The translations under genes were made by a program, and so were the position numbers. A DNA stretch of 64,000 nt from Parasponia andersonii. Its lineage: Eukaryota > Streptophyta > Magnoliopsida > Rosales > Cannabaceae. The DNA is taken from positions 1,098,129 through 1,162,128 of the forward strand of contig JXTB01000026.1 of NCBI GenBank assembly GCA_002914805.1, in the 5' to 3' direction. The notes under the pieces are model-generated. The model had not been told where the DNA came from, searched no databases, and worked only from the letters and a program-made list of their open reading frames with translations. Below are positions 22,666 through 33,630 of this stretch, piece after piece (within the stretch, counting starts at the first letter, position 1; each line of letters opens with the position of its first letter).

Positions 22666-23737
22666 TTTATTCGAGTTGCGAGGTACTTAACTAGCGATAG
22701 ACACTATATTTACAAGTCCTTTTACATTTTTTTAAAAAAAAGAGATATATTTACTTAAAAACTATTTGGAGTGATGTATTTTCTAAAAGTGAATATAAAA
22801 GTGTATACTTCACCTAATGTCCCTATTTTTAAAGGATTTTGTTTACTCTTTTCATTCAGAATTTGCAGGACGACAAAGATGCCGTTGAGGTTGCCTTTGC
22901 GATAAATGGTTGAGTGTTCTTGATGTGTGGGTTCAAGTATGACTATACAAATATGTTTAATTACTGTTTATTCATTATAACTTTGTGTTCTGGGATTTTG
23001 CCAGTTTTAATTCATAAACATTTAAGGACCTCTCTCTCTATTAAATTAAAATTTTTATTATAAAATTAATATATAAATTAGCATAAATAGGATTCGAATC
23101 CTTCTCTTCTTATACACTCACATATACTCCTAAGAATTTTAGACCAATATTTAGTCTCTCTCTATCTTTCTATAGAGAGAGAGTTAAAGAAATTAATAGC
23201 CTATGAATTATACATGTTGTATTATTTTGCTCGCTGAATTTTCAATTTATATAGTAACAATCTTTGAATTATGTAATTATTGTAATAATAATTTTTTTTG
23301 TCATAAATTGTTAAATATTTAACAAAAATAAGTCATACAGAGTACACGATTTAGTAAATGTAGTTAAGAATGAGATTCCGAATTTTTAACATACACATTA
23401 GATTATCATGATTTATGCAATTATTGCAGTAATTACAATTTTTTTTTTCATAAACAGTTAAATTTTTAATAGAAATAAGTCTTATGTAAAGTGCACAATT
23501 TAGTAATTATAGTTAAAAATAAAATTTTGACTCATAAAATTAAATAATGTCTAATTATACGTTTTGTTTATGATTATTTTCTATTAAAAAATTATTTGTT
23601 TGTGACAAAGGGATCATTGCTATAACAATTGTATAATTCAAGAGTTATTACTATATAAATTGAAAACTCGGAGGTAAAGTGATATAATGCATATAATTCA
23701 GAGACTATTATTATATTTAACCTATATATATATGGTT

Positions 23738-23945
23738 CCCAATTCAGTAGTTATTATTTTTTACCTATCTAGAAATTTAACGGCTACTATAATTTAAGTA
23801 ATTGAAAAAAATAATAATAAAAATAAATACTCATTATTTAATATTTTTCCCTCTTCCTTTTATCATGAAAAAACGTGTATAATTAATTTTAATTCGCAAA
23901 AAGAATATCTATAAATAGATAAAAAAAAATATACCTACTCAATTG

Positions 23946-23949
<4 letters not shown>
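23738..23949. mobile_element. MITE family A, copy 2
   Basis: The left end reads CAATTCAGTAGTTATTATTT and the right end CTACTCAATTGGTG. The inner block ATCATGAAAAAACGTGTATA and the following TTTTAATTCG match copy 4. It abuts a 66-base (TA)n tract on the right. Confidence 0.7.

Positions 23950-24015
<66 letters not shown>
23950..24015. repeat. (TA)n microsatellite, 66 bases
   Basis: Uninterrupted TA repeat, the longest in the window, directly bordering MITE copy 2. Confidence 0.97.
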
Positions 24016-24019
<4 letters not shown>

Positions 24020-25149
24020 CTGGTACGACAATCTTACGTGCGAACATAAGTTCGATATGAATGGTTGATATATTACGCTTCGGTTGGATGTAATATACCA
24101 TAATGGAGAACTACCCTTTGGAAGATTAAAAGGCACGGTGAGACTATCGACTAGATGGTTAGCCACTTGTTAAGGAAGAGATCTCTCAAATTCCATTAAA
24201 CCTGTATGTGAATGTCGTTTGTTTTCTAATTATTATTATACTCGGGAAAAAAAAAAAGAGTTTTTCCAAGCAACCACATAATTATTGAGTTAATAATGTT
24301 GTAGACATAAACAAATGGACAAAGAATAATTAAGATGCAAATTTGATAGAAGATTTGGAGTATTATGATACTAAAGCCTTTTGTCTCTCCTTAGCCGTTT
24401 CTCTCACCAAATTTCATTTGTTAAGAAAATAGACAAAACACAAGAAGAACACATCCAACGACCAACATTGATCAGAGTTTTCATTACGTCCGTTTGTCAC
24501 ATATATTTGCCAAAAAAATTATCCTCACCATGACATAACAGATTTGTTGGAAGGAGTAGAATATGTATAACTGAGGGAAACTAAAAAGCTATTCACATTA
24601 TTTCGACAAAATATGATTTAACATATTGTCGTAGAGATATTTGATCAAGAGGATAAGTTAAACGGATCTTTCAATGTGGGGAGAGATCATTTTCTTCACC
24701 AAATTTGTGGTAATTGTATACATCATAAAGTATAATAAGTAATTTCTCATTGAGCAACCATAGGTTTATATGTATATAAAATGAAGAATCACATTTGAGA
24801 AAGTGAATCATCACCATTACCATCATCACTGTCGAAGATTCTCATGAACATCTTTTTGAACACATATTTATCATTCTAATTCAGAAGATTGTAATGGTTG
24901 GAGAATCAGCACTTTGCCCAGAAAGAAACTCTACTTTCAAGATATCAGAAAGGTAGAAACCAATTACAACAAGTAGTTCAGTTCACCGTCTATCGAATTG
25001 CTCATAACAAAAACATGACAGGTCCACTTAATTTGTTCGAGTTTTCTTCAGAATGACAGAAAGCTAAGAGCTAAGTCAACCTGCAGTTCAAACTCTTAGA
25101 ACAGGACAATACACGTGGTCCAGTTAGATTAAATCAATTTGTTCTTACC
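24016..25149. other. Intergenic sequence and distal 3' region of the PPR gene
   Basis: No gene recognised. The part right of about 24800 has more balanced composition and may belong to the PPR transcript as a 3'-UTR exon. Confidence 0.35.
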
Positions 25150-25528
25150 TGTTGGGACTAGCAAAGTTCATCTTGTTGTTCTTTGGCTTTGAACTATGGT
25201 TAAACGTAGACTTGCCAAAGCACTGGCAATGAAATAAAATATTAAAAAAAATTACTCAAGGGAAAAATAAATCATCTGGCAGTGAACTATCAACACCTAG
25301 GTAATTAACAAATTGGATATGTACATATATACGTGACAATGGAAATATGAATCAAAGTACATGCCTCCATTTGTATGTACACTGTATGCACGAACATATG
25401 CAGGCAGAGACATAGATGCATTTGTATCTTGCATTAGTACAGATTAAAAGGAAGACATAATAAATTTATAACTATAAAAGATAAGTAATCATAAGAATTG
25501 TTCTAGATGCAGAGGAAAGTACCTGTAA
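25150..25528 (-). other. Candidate 3'-UTR introns of the PPR gene
   Basis: On the minus strand the PPR stop codon is followed by TTACAG and a donor GTACTTTCC (GT at 25521-25522), only nine bases past the stop. A second donor, CCCAACAG|GTAAGAAC, lies near 25149, implying a small exon between about 25150 and 25213. These are consensus-like splice sites only; no transcript evidence. Confidence 0.35.
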
Positions 25529-27292
25529 TTACATGCTAGAGATCTCTAACTTCTGTTCATCCGATTTCTGTATTTGGTCTACTCTATCTAGCAATTCTTG
25601 AGCTATTTTCAGCTTGCCATGCTTTTCAAAGGCATGTTTGAAAGCATCCCTCACATACCCTGGTGGGCGAAGACCCCTGTCAAGCATTGACTTTAGCTTC
25701 TCATAAGCCTCCGCTAACCGACCTATTTTAAGGAGCTTCTGCAAAGCTTGGCTTTCCAACTTCCTCTCTAATTTAAAACACATATCCATCTTCCCAGCTT
25801 GTGACACAATTTTAAGAACCATATCGTATGTGTGAAAATGTGGAGAAAACCCCAAACCCAACATTTCCATCAGTAAGTCATAAGCAGCTTCCCAATTCCC
25901 AGCTTCAACATAAGCATGGATCAATGCAGAATAGGTCAAATTATTTGGTAGACATCTATTCTTGTTCATAATCTTATAAACCCTTTCAGCATCATCCAAG
26001 TTCCCTAGTTTGCATAGCATGCATATAACCGAATTGTAAACTGACAACTTAGGCTTCTTTCCCAGGGAGAGTATCCTCCCAAATAAATGACTAGCTTGCT
26101 CCACGCAACGTCGATTGCACATAGCATTCATCACAATGGAGTAACTCTCGTCCAAACAACTCAGCTTCATTTCCTCAACAACTTTCAATACCTTGACAGC
26201 CTCATCCATTTTACCTAATCGACAAAGCTCCGATAGGAGCTGGAATATGACAAAGGAGCTAGGTAACATACCCAAATCTTGAACAGCACAGAATACCTGA
26301 ACAGCGGGATGTATAGCACCACTCTTTACATCCAAATTGGGAACTAGGATAGTAAAAGGTCTACGAGTATTGTTCACTCTAACCTTCTCTATTGCTCCTT
26401 CTTTTGCACTCAATGAACACAACTTACCAATAATAACATTTACCGCAGATCGTGTAGGTATCAAACCAGCCTTACTCATCTCACCAAAAACTTCAAGGGC
26501 CGTTTCAAGTCTATCAAATTTACATAAACCAACAACAATGTTACTATATGAATACGTATCAGGCAATTCAATTCTCCGAAAAATCGTAACCGCAAGATCA
26601 ATTAACTGCTCAGACGAATTCTTTTTACATAGCACATAAAGCATATTATTGTACACAAGATTATCAGGTGTACACCTAAACTTTGATCCCATTTCTTCAA
26701 ACAAGCAAAGGGCTTCACTAACCCTCCCTTGTCTACCCAAATACCTAATACAAATCGAAAAAGTCCGGCACGAAACTCGGCCTTTATGAGAAATCACAGT
26801 AAGCAAAAGACACTTCATATCATCAAACAGCTTCCTCCTACCTAAGAAATCAGCCATGTACTCAATCACAGAATCATCAAACTGAAAACCCATTTGCAAT
26901 CCAGCCCAAGAAAAAAATTCCAAGGTCCTGATCCTACCCAATTGGCCATAGTTCATCAAGATATGGAGCACAACATTTGAGTTCAACTTGTCTTTATAAC
27001 TTGTCAACAAATCATCAATACTTGTAGTTTTGTGACTATGGTTAGCAAGTAAAGAGCAAATAGAATTGACAGAAGAAAGACTTACAGTGTCTTGAAGTTG
27101 TGGGTGATTTGATGGAGAGAGCGAAATGGGTGTTTTGGAACTGGGTTTTGGGATCTTCATTAGGTGGTTGGGGGCTCTGGAGGTTGAGCTGGGCTTTGAA
27201 GAAAGAGGAGAAGAGAAAAGGAAGGGTATGAGAAACTTGCAGAGATTCGAAGGAGATTTAGCTTGAGCTCCACAAGGAGTCCCACGGAGCAT
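25529..27292 (-). CDS. P-class pentatricopeptide repeat protein
   Basis: Intronless 587-residue protein. PPR proteins bind organellar RNA one base per repeat and act in processing, stability or translation in mitochondria or plastids. About eight to nine P-type 35-residue repeats can be read between residues 175 and 550, for example NLVYNNMLYVLCKK, DTYSYSNIVVGLCKFDRLET, ESYSIVMNAMCN, LSVYNSVICMLCKLGNLDDA and NLTYSALIHAYVEAGN. No E, DYW or SMR domain follows. Residues 1-60 are rich in Ser, Pro, Lys and Arg with few acids, as in an organelle transit peptide. The start is fixed by an in-frame TAA two codons upstream; Met45 (MKIPKPSSK) is a later alternative. Which RNA it binds cannot be said. 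Confidence 0.93.
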   Translation of the reverse strand: MLRGTPCGAQAKSPSNLCKFLIPFLFSSPLSSKPSSTSRAPNHLMKIPKPSSKTPISLSPSNHPQLQDTVSLSSVNSICSLLANHSHKTTSIDDLLTSYKDKLNSNVVLHILMNYGQLGRIRTLEFFSWAGLQMGFQFDDSVIEYMADFLGRRKLFDDMKCLLLTVISHKGRVSCRTFSICIRYLGRQGRVSEALCLFEEMGSKFRCTPDNLVYNNMLYVLCKKNSSEQLIDLAVTIFRRIELPDTYSYSNIVVGLCKFDRLETALEVFGEMSKAGLIPTRSAVNVIIGKLCSLSAKEGAIEKVRVNNTRRPFTILVPNLDVKSGAIHPAVQVFCAVQDLGMLPSSFVIFQLLSELCRLGKMDEAVKVLKVVEEMKLSCLDESYSIVMNAMCNRRCVEQASHLFGRILSLGKKPKLSVYNSVICMLCKLGNLDDAERVYKIMNKNRCLPNNLTYSALIHAYVEAGNWEAAYDLLMEMLGLGFSPHFHTYDMVLKIVSQAGKMDMCFKLERKLESQALQKLLKIGRLAEAYEKLKSMLDRGLRPPGYVRDAFKHAFEKHGKLKIAQELLDRVDQIQKSDEQKLEISSM

Positions 27293-27398
27293 GGATTAGA
27301 GCTAATGGAATTTGGGCTTTGGAGGCGCCAAAAGTACGAAGGAATATGGCATTTGAGTTGATACAAAACCGCAAACCTTTTATTTTTATTTTTATTTT

Positions 27399-27409
27399 TT
27401 TAAATAGGG
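27399..27409 (-). promoter_or_regulatory. TATA-like element upstream of the PPR gene
   Basis: The minus strand reads CCCTATTTAAA about 110 bases before the start codon. It is the only TATA-like motif before the MITE cluster begins at 27484. Weak consensus match, role inferred. Confidence 0.35.
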
Positions 27410-27483
27410 TTGAGAAATAATGTAGTGGCATCCTTAAATATATTAAAAAAAAAAAAACCCTCATATACGTGTGTGTATATGCG

Positions 27484-28287
27484 GACCAATCTAGTAAGTT
27501 TTTTTTTTTTTTCTTTTGCGATTAATGGTACAAATGATCTCTAAATTATACAATTTGTGATAATTTGGTCTTTAAAATTTTAATTGTGATAATTAAACTC
27601 TTAAATTTTACAACTTGAAGCAATTTGATCCCTAAATTATTTAAATTATAACTTATTATTAAATTTTTAACAAAAATATATACGAGAAAAATATGATAGC
27701 ACTTAAAAAGTGTATCTAAAATGCAATTTGGAAATTTTAAGTATATAAATAAATAATTACAAAAAAATTTCTCTAAATTTGCAACTCCAAAAACCCTAAA
27801 ATGCAAATAATGCATCTTTCTTTCTCTTTAAATTCGTTTGTCTAGTATAATTTCTCTTAGATTCAATTTGATATGCTATAACATGCTCATCAAGTTGGTT
27901 TTTGTCAGAAATTCAATAGTACATTATAATTTAGATAGGTCAAGAAATCAAATTATTTTAAATCGGAAAGTTCGAGAGTTTGATTGCAACAACTAGAACT
28001 TTGAGGACTAAATTGTCACAAATTGGATAATTTAGGGACTATTTGTGCCATAAATCTCTTTTTTTTTTTTAATCTATCTATAGGTATTATTTTACTTAAT
28101 TAAAATTCATCTTACACGTTTTTCCATACTAAAAAGATAGAAAGGAAAAAAACACATTAAATAATATGTATTTATTTGGTTTTTTTTTTCCAACTATTCC
28201 AATCATTATAGCTATTATATAGTTATGATCTAACGAATATAAAAAAAAAATACTTATATAGGTTAAAAAAATACATATTAGATTAGG
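27484..28287. mobile_element. MITE family A, copy 3, interrupted by another element
   Basis: The left fragment 27484-27513 (ACCAATCTAGTAAGTTTTTT) and the right fragment from about 28059 (TTTTTTAATCTATCTATAGG to ACATATTAGATTAGG) together make one family A element. The roughly 530-base element at 27524-28052 splits them inside the T-run. Confidence 0.65.
27524..28052. mobile_element. Long-TIR MITE nested in MITE copy 3
   Basis: The inverted ends extend at least 43 bases. The left end reads GGTACAAATGATCTCTAAAT and the right end, on the minus strand, GGCACAAATAGTCCCTAAAT. Both continue into a near-identical block TTTGTGA.AATTT..TC. No transposase. The interior is AT-rich. Confidence 0.75.
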
Positions 28288-28291
28288 ACTC

Positions 28292-28523
28292 TATATATCT
28301 AATAGGTATTTTTTTTAACCTATATATAAGCTTTTTTTTAGTCGTTAGATCATGATCTAATAGCTACCATAATTTGAGTCATTGGAAAATAAATAAAAAT
28401 GAATACACATTATTTAATACTTTTCTTTCTCCACTTTTTACTATGAAAAAACGTGTGTAACCAATTTTAATTAGGAAAAATAATACCTATAAATAAGTAA
28501 AAAAAATACTTACTGGATTGGTG
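28292..28523. mobile_element. MITE family A, copy 4, inverted relative to copy 3
   Basis: The right end ACTTACTGGATTGGTG is the reverse complement of the family left end. Internal blocks (TCATGATCTAA, ATTATGGTAGCTATTAGATC on the opposite strand) match copy 3 in reverse. Copies 3 and 4 lie head to head about 5 bases apart, so their transcript would fold into a hairpin with arms of about 230 bases. Confidence 0.72.
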
Positions 28524-28640
28524 TAAAAATTGAAATTTTCAAGCAGTATATTTAAGATATTTTAAGACCAATGGCACAATTTTAATTAAGTATTTTTGGA
28601 TTTAAATAATCAAAATATCTAGATTATTTTATTATATTGC

Positions 28641-30612
28641 TATAATACCCGAAATTTGCTTTAAAATTCCTCAGAAGTTCAAATTTTTAGCAAAAAAGGG
28701 CTTGAGAAAAAGAGAAAAGAAAGAAAATGTCCAATTTGTTGTCGCCTCCAGTCGCCGCACCACCACCTGCCTCGGCCAACACACTGGCCCATGTCGAAGA
28801 CATTTCGAAGATAAAGCCAACGCCGCCGGTCTCACCTCGTTTTGACGTCGGACGAAGCTGCAACAACCTCTCAAAGATTCTGTCTCTCATGAGATTTTTC
28901 AGCCACCAGAGCGTTGTATGACCTCCGTTTTCGACACCTCTGGCAAGTGGAGTCTCATCTCGTCGTCGCCGACCAGCGTCAAGTGGTTGCTCGTCAAAAT
29001 TCCTCTGCGGTAAGTTTTTACCAACTATGTAAAAAATGATATTTACGTAATTATTTTGGTTAAATGATTTATTTATCCGAGGTAAATATATGAGATGAAA
29101 AAGGGCTAAAAATTATGAATAATTATAGTTGGTAAAAGTAAAAAGGGTAATGGTAAGTGTGGTAAATAGTAATTAGAAAAAGATGATATTTTTCTAAATA
29201 TTTTTAAAATGTGGTATTTATGTAATTCTCGGATTTTTGGGCATAATTAATACTAGGGACCTCTAAACTGAGTTCTAACTTCGAATATGGACTCAGTAAG
29301 GTCGAGACATGAATTTCGATATAAAATATCACTATGTTTCGTTGAGGAACGAAAATTAGAATTTCGTGATACAAAATTGCACTGTTTTACATGCCACGAT
29401 ACAGTCCTACACGAAACCTATTTTTGATAAAGTGTATGTCTGCATTTGAAGCTCTGGTTGAGAAATCACTTTTTTAAGTGGACTTACCGGGAACCAGAAA
29501 CTACGTTTAAGCACCTGAGTGACCAACGAGGGATTTTTCGAGCGTCATTGACCTGGTATTACTGTCATATCGAGGTAGGGGTTCAATTACCTGGTTTTTA
29601 TATCTATTTTGGAGTTTAATTGTATTAAAATTTATTTATGAAAAATCATTAATTTACGATGGTTAAATAAATTGTTGTTAATTGTTGGGTTATACTGGGA
29701 TTAGACTATATAAATTATTATATACATTTTTACATATTAGTTTTTGGGGTAAAACAACGACGTGTTGCCTATATTATAGTAAATTCTAGAATAATGCAAA
29801 GTTGGATTTTAAAGTATGTTTTGATTATTGGATACATGGTTGTTGTATACTATTACATGTTGTATGTACCATAGGATCACATACTTGAGTTTCGTTATAC
29901 TATCGTGGTATTTTAGATTGTTGGCGAGTTGCTGTAGTGTTAGGTGAAAGACCTAGGCCACTACGCAGGATGTTGGGTACCTCTGCTACAGAGGTATTAC
30001 ACGGTTATGATGGGAGGATGAGAACTCACTTATATTCTTGTTGATGTATGATATATACAATAATGTGGTTTTAGATTTAGTTTTGAATATTTAATTATTT
30101 TGGATACCAATAATTTATAAACTTGATTTATAAATAGATTTAAATGAACTAACCATGCAGCTTTGATAAATTGCATCAATCTAAAAAGGTAATTGAATTC
30201 CTACTGAGCATGTAAATACTCACCCCTTATTTTTCTCCTTTCAGGCAATGCTCGATGACAATGCTCGATGTGACTTTAGAAACTCGGAAAGCAGAAGAAT
30301 GAGGAGTTAGTTACATATTAGAAATTGGTAACTATGTAAATAACTCTGTTATTTATCTTGGCTTGTATTAAATACTAATGAGCCTGTTTCATGGACTGTC
30401 TATATAATTAGTATGCTAGATTATGAAACTACTGATGATGATGCTTGATTTGTTTTAATAAATTTTATTAACAACCTATGTCTAATGGTGATCACAAAAC
30501 TATGAGAATTTTACTATTAAAATTATTTCATAAATTTTTTAAAAAAATAACTTTTGAATTTCCACTTATGAAATTCTCTTTCTGCCACTAGTTCGGGGTT
30601 TAAATTGTAACA
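28641..30612 (+). mobile_element. Solo LTR of a Ty3/Gypsy retrotransposon
   Basis: A 1972-base LTR without internal region. It begins TATAATACCCGAAATTTG (a decayed TGTAATACCCG start) and ends TTCTGCCACTAGTTCGGGG...TTGTAACA. The end closely resembles those of the LTRs at 3539 and 8740 (TTCTGCCACTAGCCC...TGTGACA). Flanks ATTGC (28636-28640) and ATTGT (30613-30617) are a 4/5 target duplication. ATGATGATGCTTG and TACTCACCCCTT also recur in the 3' LTR. No primer site or purine tract lies alongside, so this is the product of LTR-LTR recombination. A 64-codon open frame inside (28727-28921) is LTR sequence, not a gene. Confidence 0.85.
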
Positions 30613-30620
30613 ATTGTTGC

Positions 30621-30629
30621 ATATATATA

Positions 30630-30676
<47 letters not shown>
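30621..30676. repeat. (TA)n microsatellite
   Basis: TA repeat with one CT interruption, starting three bases after the solo LTR target duplication. Confidence 0.95.
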
Positions 30677-30678
<2 letters not shown>

Positions 30679-30865
30679 CTTTATTATACTAATATTTAGA
30701 AGAAGCAATTGATTTAGTTTGCGTGCAATGATCCAACTGCTTCTCCATTATTTTATTAATGTCTTGTTTGTTTTAAGCTTTTATGGTCCAAGTTGATAAC
30801 CCTGGGAGTTTTTTTTATTTGGCTTTTGGACAACAATAGTAAATGTACTATTAAGCTTTCTTTAA

Positions 30866-31221
30866 ATTGTAAAAAAAATATCCTTAAATTTGGGTAATTT
30901 TGTAATTTAAACTCTAAAGTTTGAACTCTGCAAAATAATAATCTGATATTAAGAATTTTTAAAAATTAATACCTTGAGTTAACTTTTTGAATAACGTTAA
31001 TTAGTAAAAGACAATAATATCCTCCAAATTAAGGAGAATAATAAAGACTAATCCAGTTTAAATAGAGGATATTACTATTTTTCGATATTAAAATTAGTCA
31101 AAATGCCAGTGCATGGTATCAATTTTCTGAAATTCTTAATCTCATAATATTATTTTGAAAATTCCAAATTTCAGAATTTAAATTATAGAATAGTTAAACT
31201 TTAGGGTATTTTTTTGCAATT
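30866..31221. mobile_element. Foldback / long-TIR MITE
   Basis: About 356 bases with imperfect inverted arms over 100 bases long: the left ATTGTAAAAAAAATATCCTT matches the minus-strand right ATTGCAAAAAAATACCCTA, and the pairing continues through TAATTTAAA.TCT.AA.TTTG and AAAATAATA.T.TGA.ATTAAGAATTT. No coding capacity. Confidence 0.7.
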
Positions 31222-31367
31222 CATCTTTCTTATATGTTGTGCTTCATGATATATATTATTATTTTATAATTATTCTTTTTTGTTTTATCATTAATTTGTA
31301 GTTTATAAAGTTAAACACTAATTAGGTTAGCTTATACACATCTTTCTTACAGATATTGGGTCACGCG

Positions 31368-31368
<1 letters not shown>

Positions 31369-31405
<37 letters not shown>
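31369..31405. repeat. (TA)n microsatellite
   Basis: Pure TA dinucleotide run. Confidence 0.95.
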
Positions 31406-31408
<3 letters not shown>

Positions 31409-33593
31409 ATGGACTAGACTCAAGGAAGGTCTAGTCCCTTGTTTTGTACACAAAAAAGATTGGACTTTTTAGTGAAGGGCTAAATTAACACCTTTAAAAG
31501 GAAATTATTTTAATCTATCTTATTCTTGGGTTAAACTAGTCCCTCTCTTTTTACACATTCATTTTCCAATAAATATAGGTCTGACATTTTTTATATATAT
31601 TATTTTATTACACAATTCTCGAATAATTTGGACTCTATTAATTTTCTTCACTATCATTTTATTACACCTTATCTCATTTTGCCCAATGTAATATGAGAAG
31701 TAGCGTAATTGCCCCTTGAAGTTTCATATTGTCTTAAAAATACCCTTTTCCTTGAAATCGTTAGTTTACTTTTTTAGGGGGGGAGATACGTGCTACATAT
31801 TTCAATTGGCAAAAGTGAAAACTAAAAAAATCCTTCATATCAAATTTAATATCTCTAAAATAAAAATTAAAACAAGCCACAAATGCACATTTAACTATTA
31901 GTTTTTTTTTCTTTTGATTTTTGCCCCATGATGTACATATATTGTATCATTTTGCCTTTTGTAATATGAAAAATAACGTAACGTAAATGCCATGAAATTT
32001 CAAATTGTTTTTAAAATGTCTCATTTTGTTAGTTTGTAGATTGAAACCGTTATTTTAGTGTTGCTTGATTTTGTTCTCTTTATTTTAGTATGATCTGGTT
32101 GGTAAAACGGCAAAAAACTATAAAAGTTATGGTTTCAACGATTTTTCTTCTTGTTAATTGGGGAGTTTAAAAATATTATTATTATTATTAGGATGGTTCT
32201 ATTGGTCACCTTTTTTTTTTTAATTTTCTCCCCAACCCTCTTTTTAATTAATTAATTATTGACAAAAATATCCTCTTATGAATTGAGATGAATCCTCATA
32301 TAGTATTAAGTAATTAAAATTTTTATCATGAATACTCGTATAGTATTAAGTAATTAAAATTCTTATCTCTTAACACACCCTCCAATTAAGTGTACAATAA
32401 TCGTATGATATTTTGCTCAATTTTTTATTTTAACAAATTAAGATTTATGTTTATTTTTAAAAGTTTTTTTTTTGTGAATTAGCGATTAATGTTTTATTTG
32501 TTTTTTTCATTTTTTTTGGGGACCAGTTATTTTGAAACTCTTTCTTATAAGGTTTTTTTTGGGAACCAATTATGTTTTTTTTGGTGGGTTAATCACTGCT
32601 CAAGATTTTTTTTTTTTTTTGGGATCTAGGAACCACCAAGTTGAGTTGTGTAGTTGTAAGAAAAAAAAATATTAGTTTTCTCATTTTATACTATTGTTGT
32701 AATTTCTAAAATGAGAAAAAAAATTAAAAACTAATTTAATGTAAAGTATCAAGATAGAAAAAGAAATACTTAGAGAAATATTTAATATGGATATTTTTGT
32801 ACGTAATATAAATTTATAAGATGTGGGAAGCATTAAATTCGAAAAATTAAAAGTAACGTAGAGAAACAAATTTTGAATTTTTCATGGTACGTTTCGTGCT
32901 GTTGTTGGAGTTGCACAGCCGCTGAGTATATATTTTAAGAAATAAATTAATAATAGAGTTTGATTAAAAGTAAGAACCCAAAGAGCAGCCTAATTTCGTT
33001 TCTTTTGACCAAAGAAGGATGATTGAGTCGGACTCTTGGCGAAGTTGACCGTCCAATGATCGAGGATCATGCAAATTTTAAAGTTGGTTTAAATGAATTA
33101 ATCACTCCGGTCTAATTTGGAGAAGCCTTCAGAGGAAAGGAAAAGTTTCCACCTCAGACAATCATATAAAATAAGCATATAACATCTCGGGACGAATAAA
33201 AAAAAAAAGTATAATTTAATTTCTTTCTCATTTAGTTCTTGTGATTGCATACGTGGTTTCCTGATAACCACTCTCTTTATTAGAATCTACCAGCAATAGT
33301 TCTGGGCTCCAGCTCAACCCAGTCAAATTGGCTATCTTTCAGAGTGCATTAATCTGTCAATTTCGAGAAAATTCGAAGCTTTTTACGAGCCTGATTTTGT
33401 AATTCCACCTCCAAATTCACAATCTCTAAACACCTATTTGGTTAATTCGGAATAATATTCGCTATCGTTTCGGATTAAAATTCTGTAATTTCAAACATTC
33501 TCACGCAGTGGTGTAAACACTGGTTTAGCAAATCTCTGACAGTATATTTGAGCCAGAAACTATGATGTTAAAAGCCGTAAACTGTTAGCAATT

Positions 33594-33604
<11 letters not shown>
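31406..33604. other. AT-rich intergenic region
   Basis: No gene. A 40-base tandem duplication lies at 32290-32369. Two diverged direct repeats begin near 31680 and 31955 (GTAATATGA.AA.TA.CGTAA). Long T-runs occur at 32465-32620. Composition becomes more balanced after about 33000. Confidence 0.5.

Positions 33605-33630
<26 letters not shown>

Larger units (their letters stand above)
21458..23730 (+). other. GPX 3' region with candidate 3'-UTR intron, then AT-rich spacer
   Basis: Eight bases after the GPX stop the sequence reads CCAAG followed by GTTAGTAG (donor at 21466). A good acceptor, a pyrimidine-rich run ending TTTGCAG, lies at 22861-22868 and is followed by GACGACAAAGATGCCG. This suggests a 1.4-kb intron in the 3' UTR with a terminal exon from 22869. 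One MITE and a (TA)n tract lie inside the proposed intron. From about 23000 on there is only AT-rich sequence. Confidence 0.4.

Noticed and set aside
23085..23105. tRNA-like T-arm sequence GGATTCGAATCC
   Set aside because: There is no acceptor stem, D-arm or anticodon arm around it at tRNA spacing. GGTTC-like dyads occur by chance.
28727..28921. 64-codon Pro/Ala-rich open frame on the plus strand
   Set aside because: It falls inside the solo LTR and corresponds to the same GC-rich LTR zone that gives chance frames in the other LTRs.
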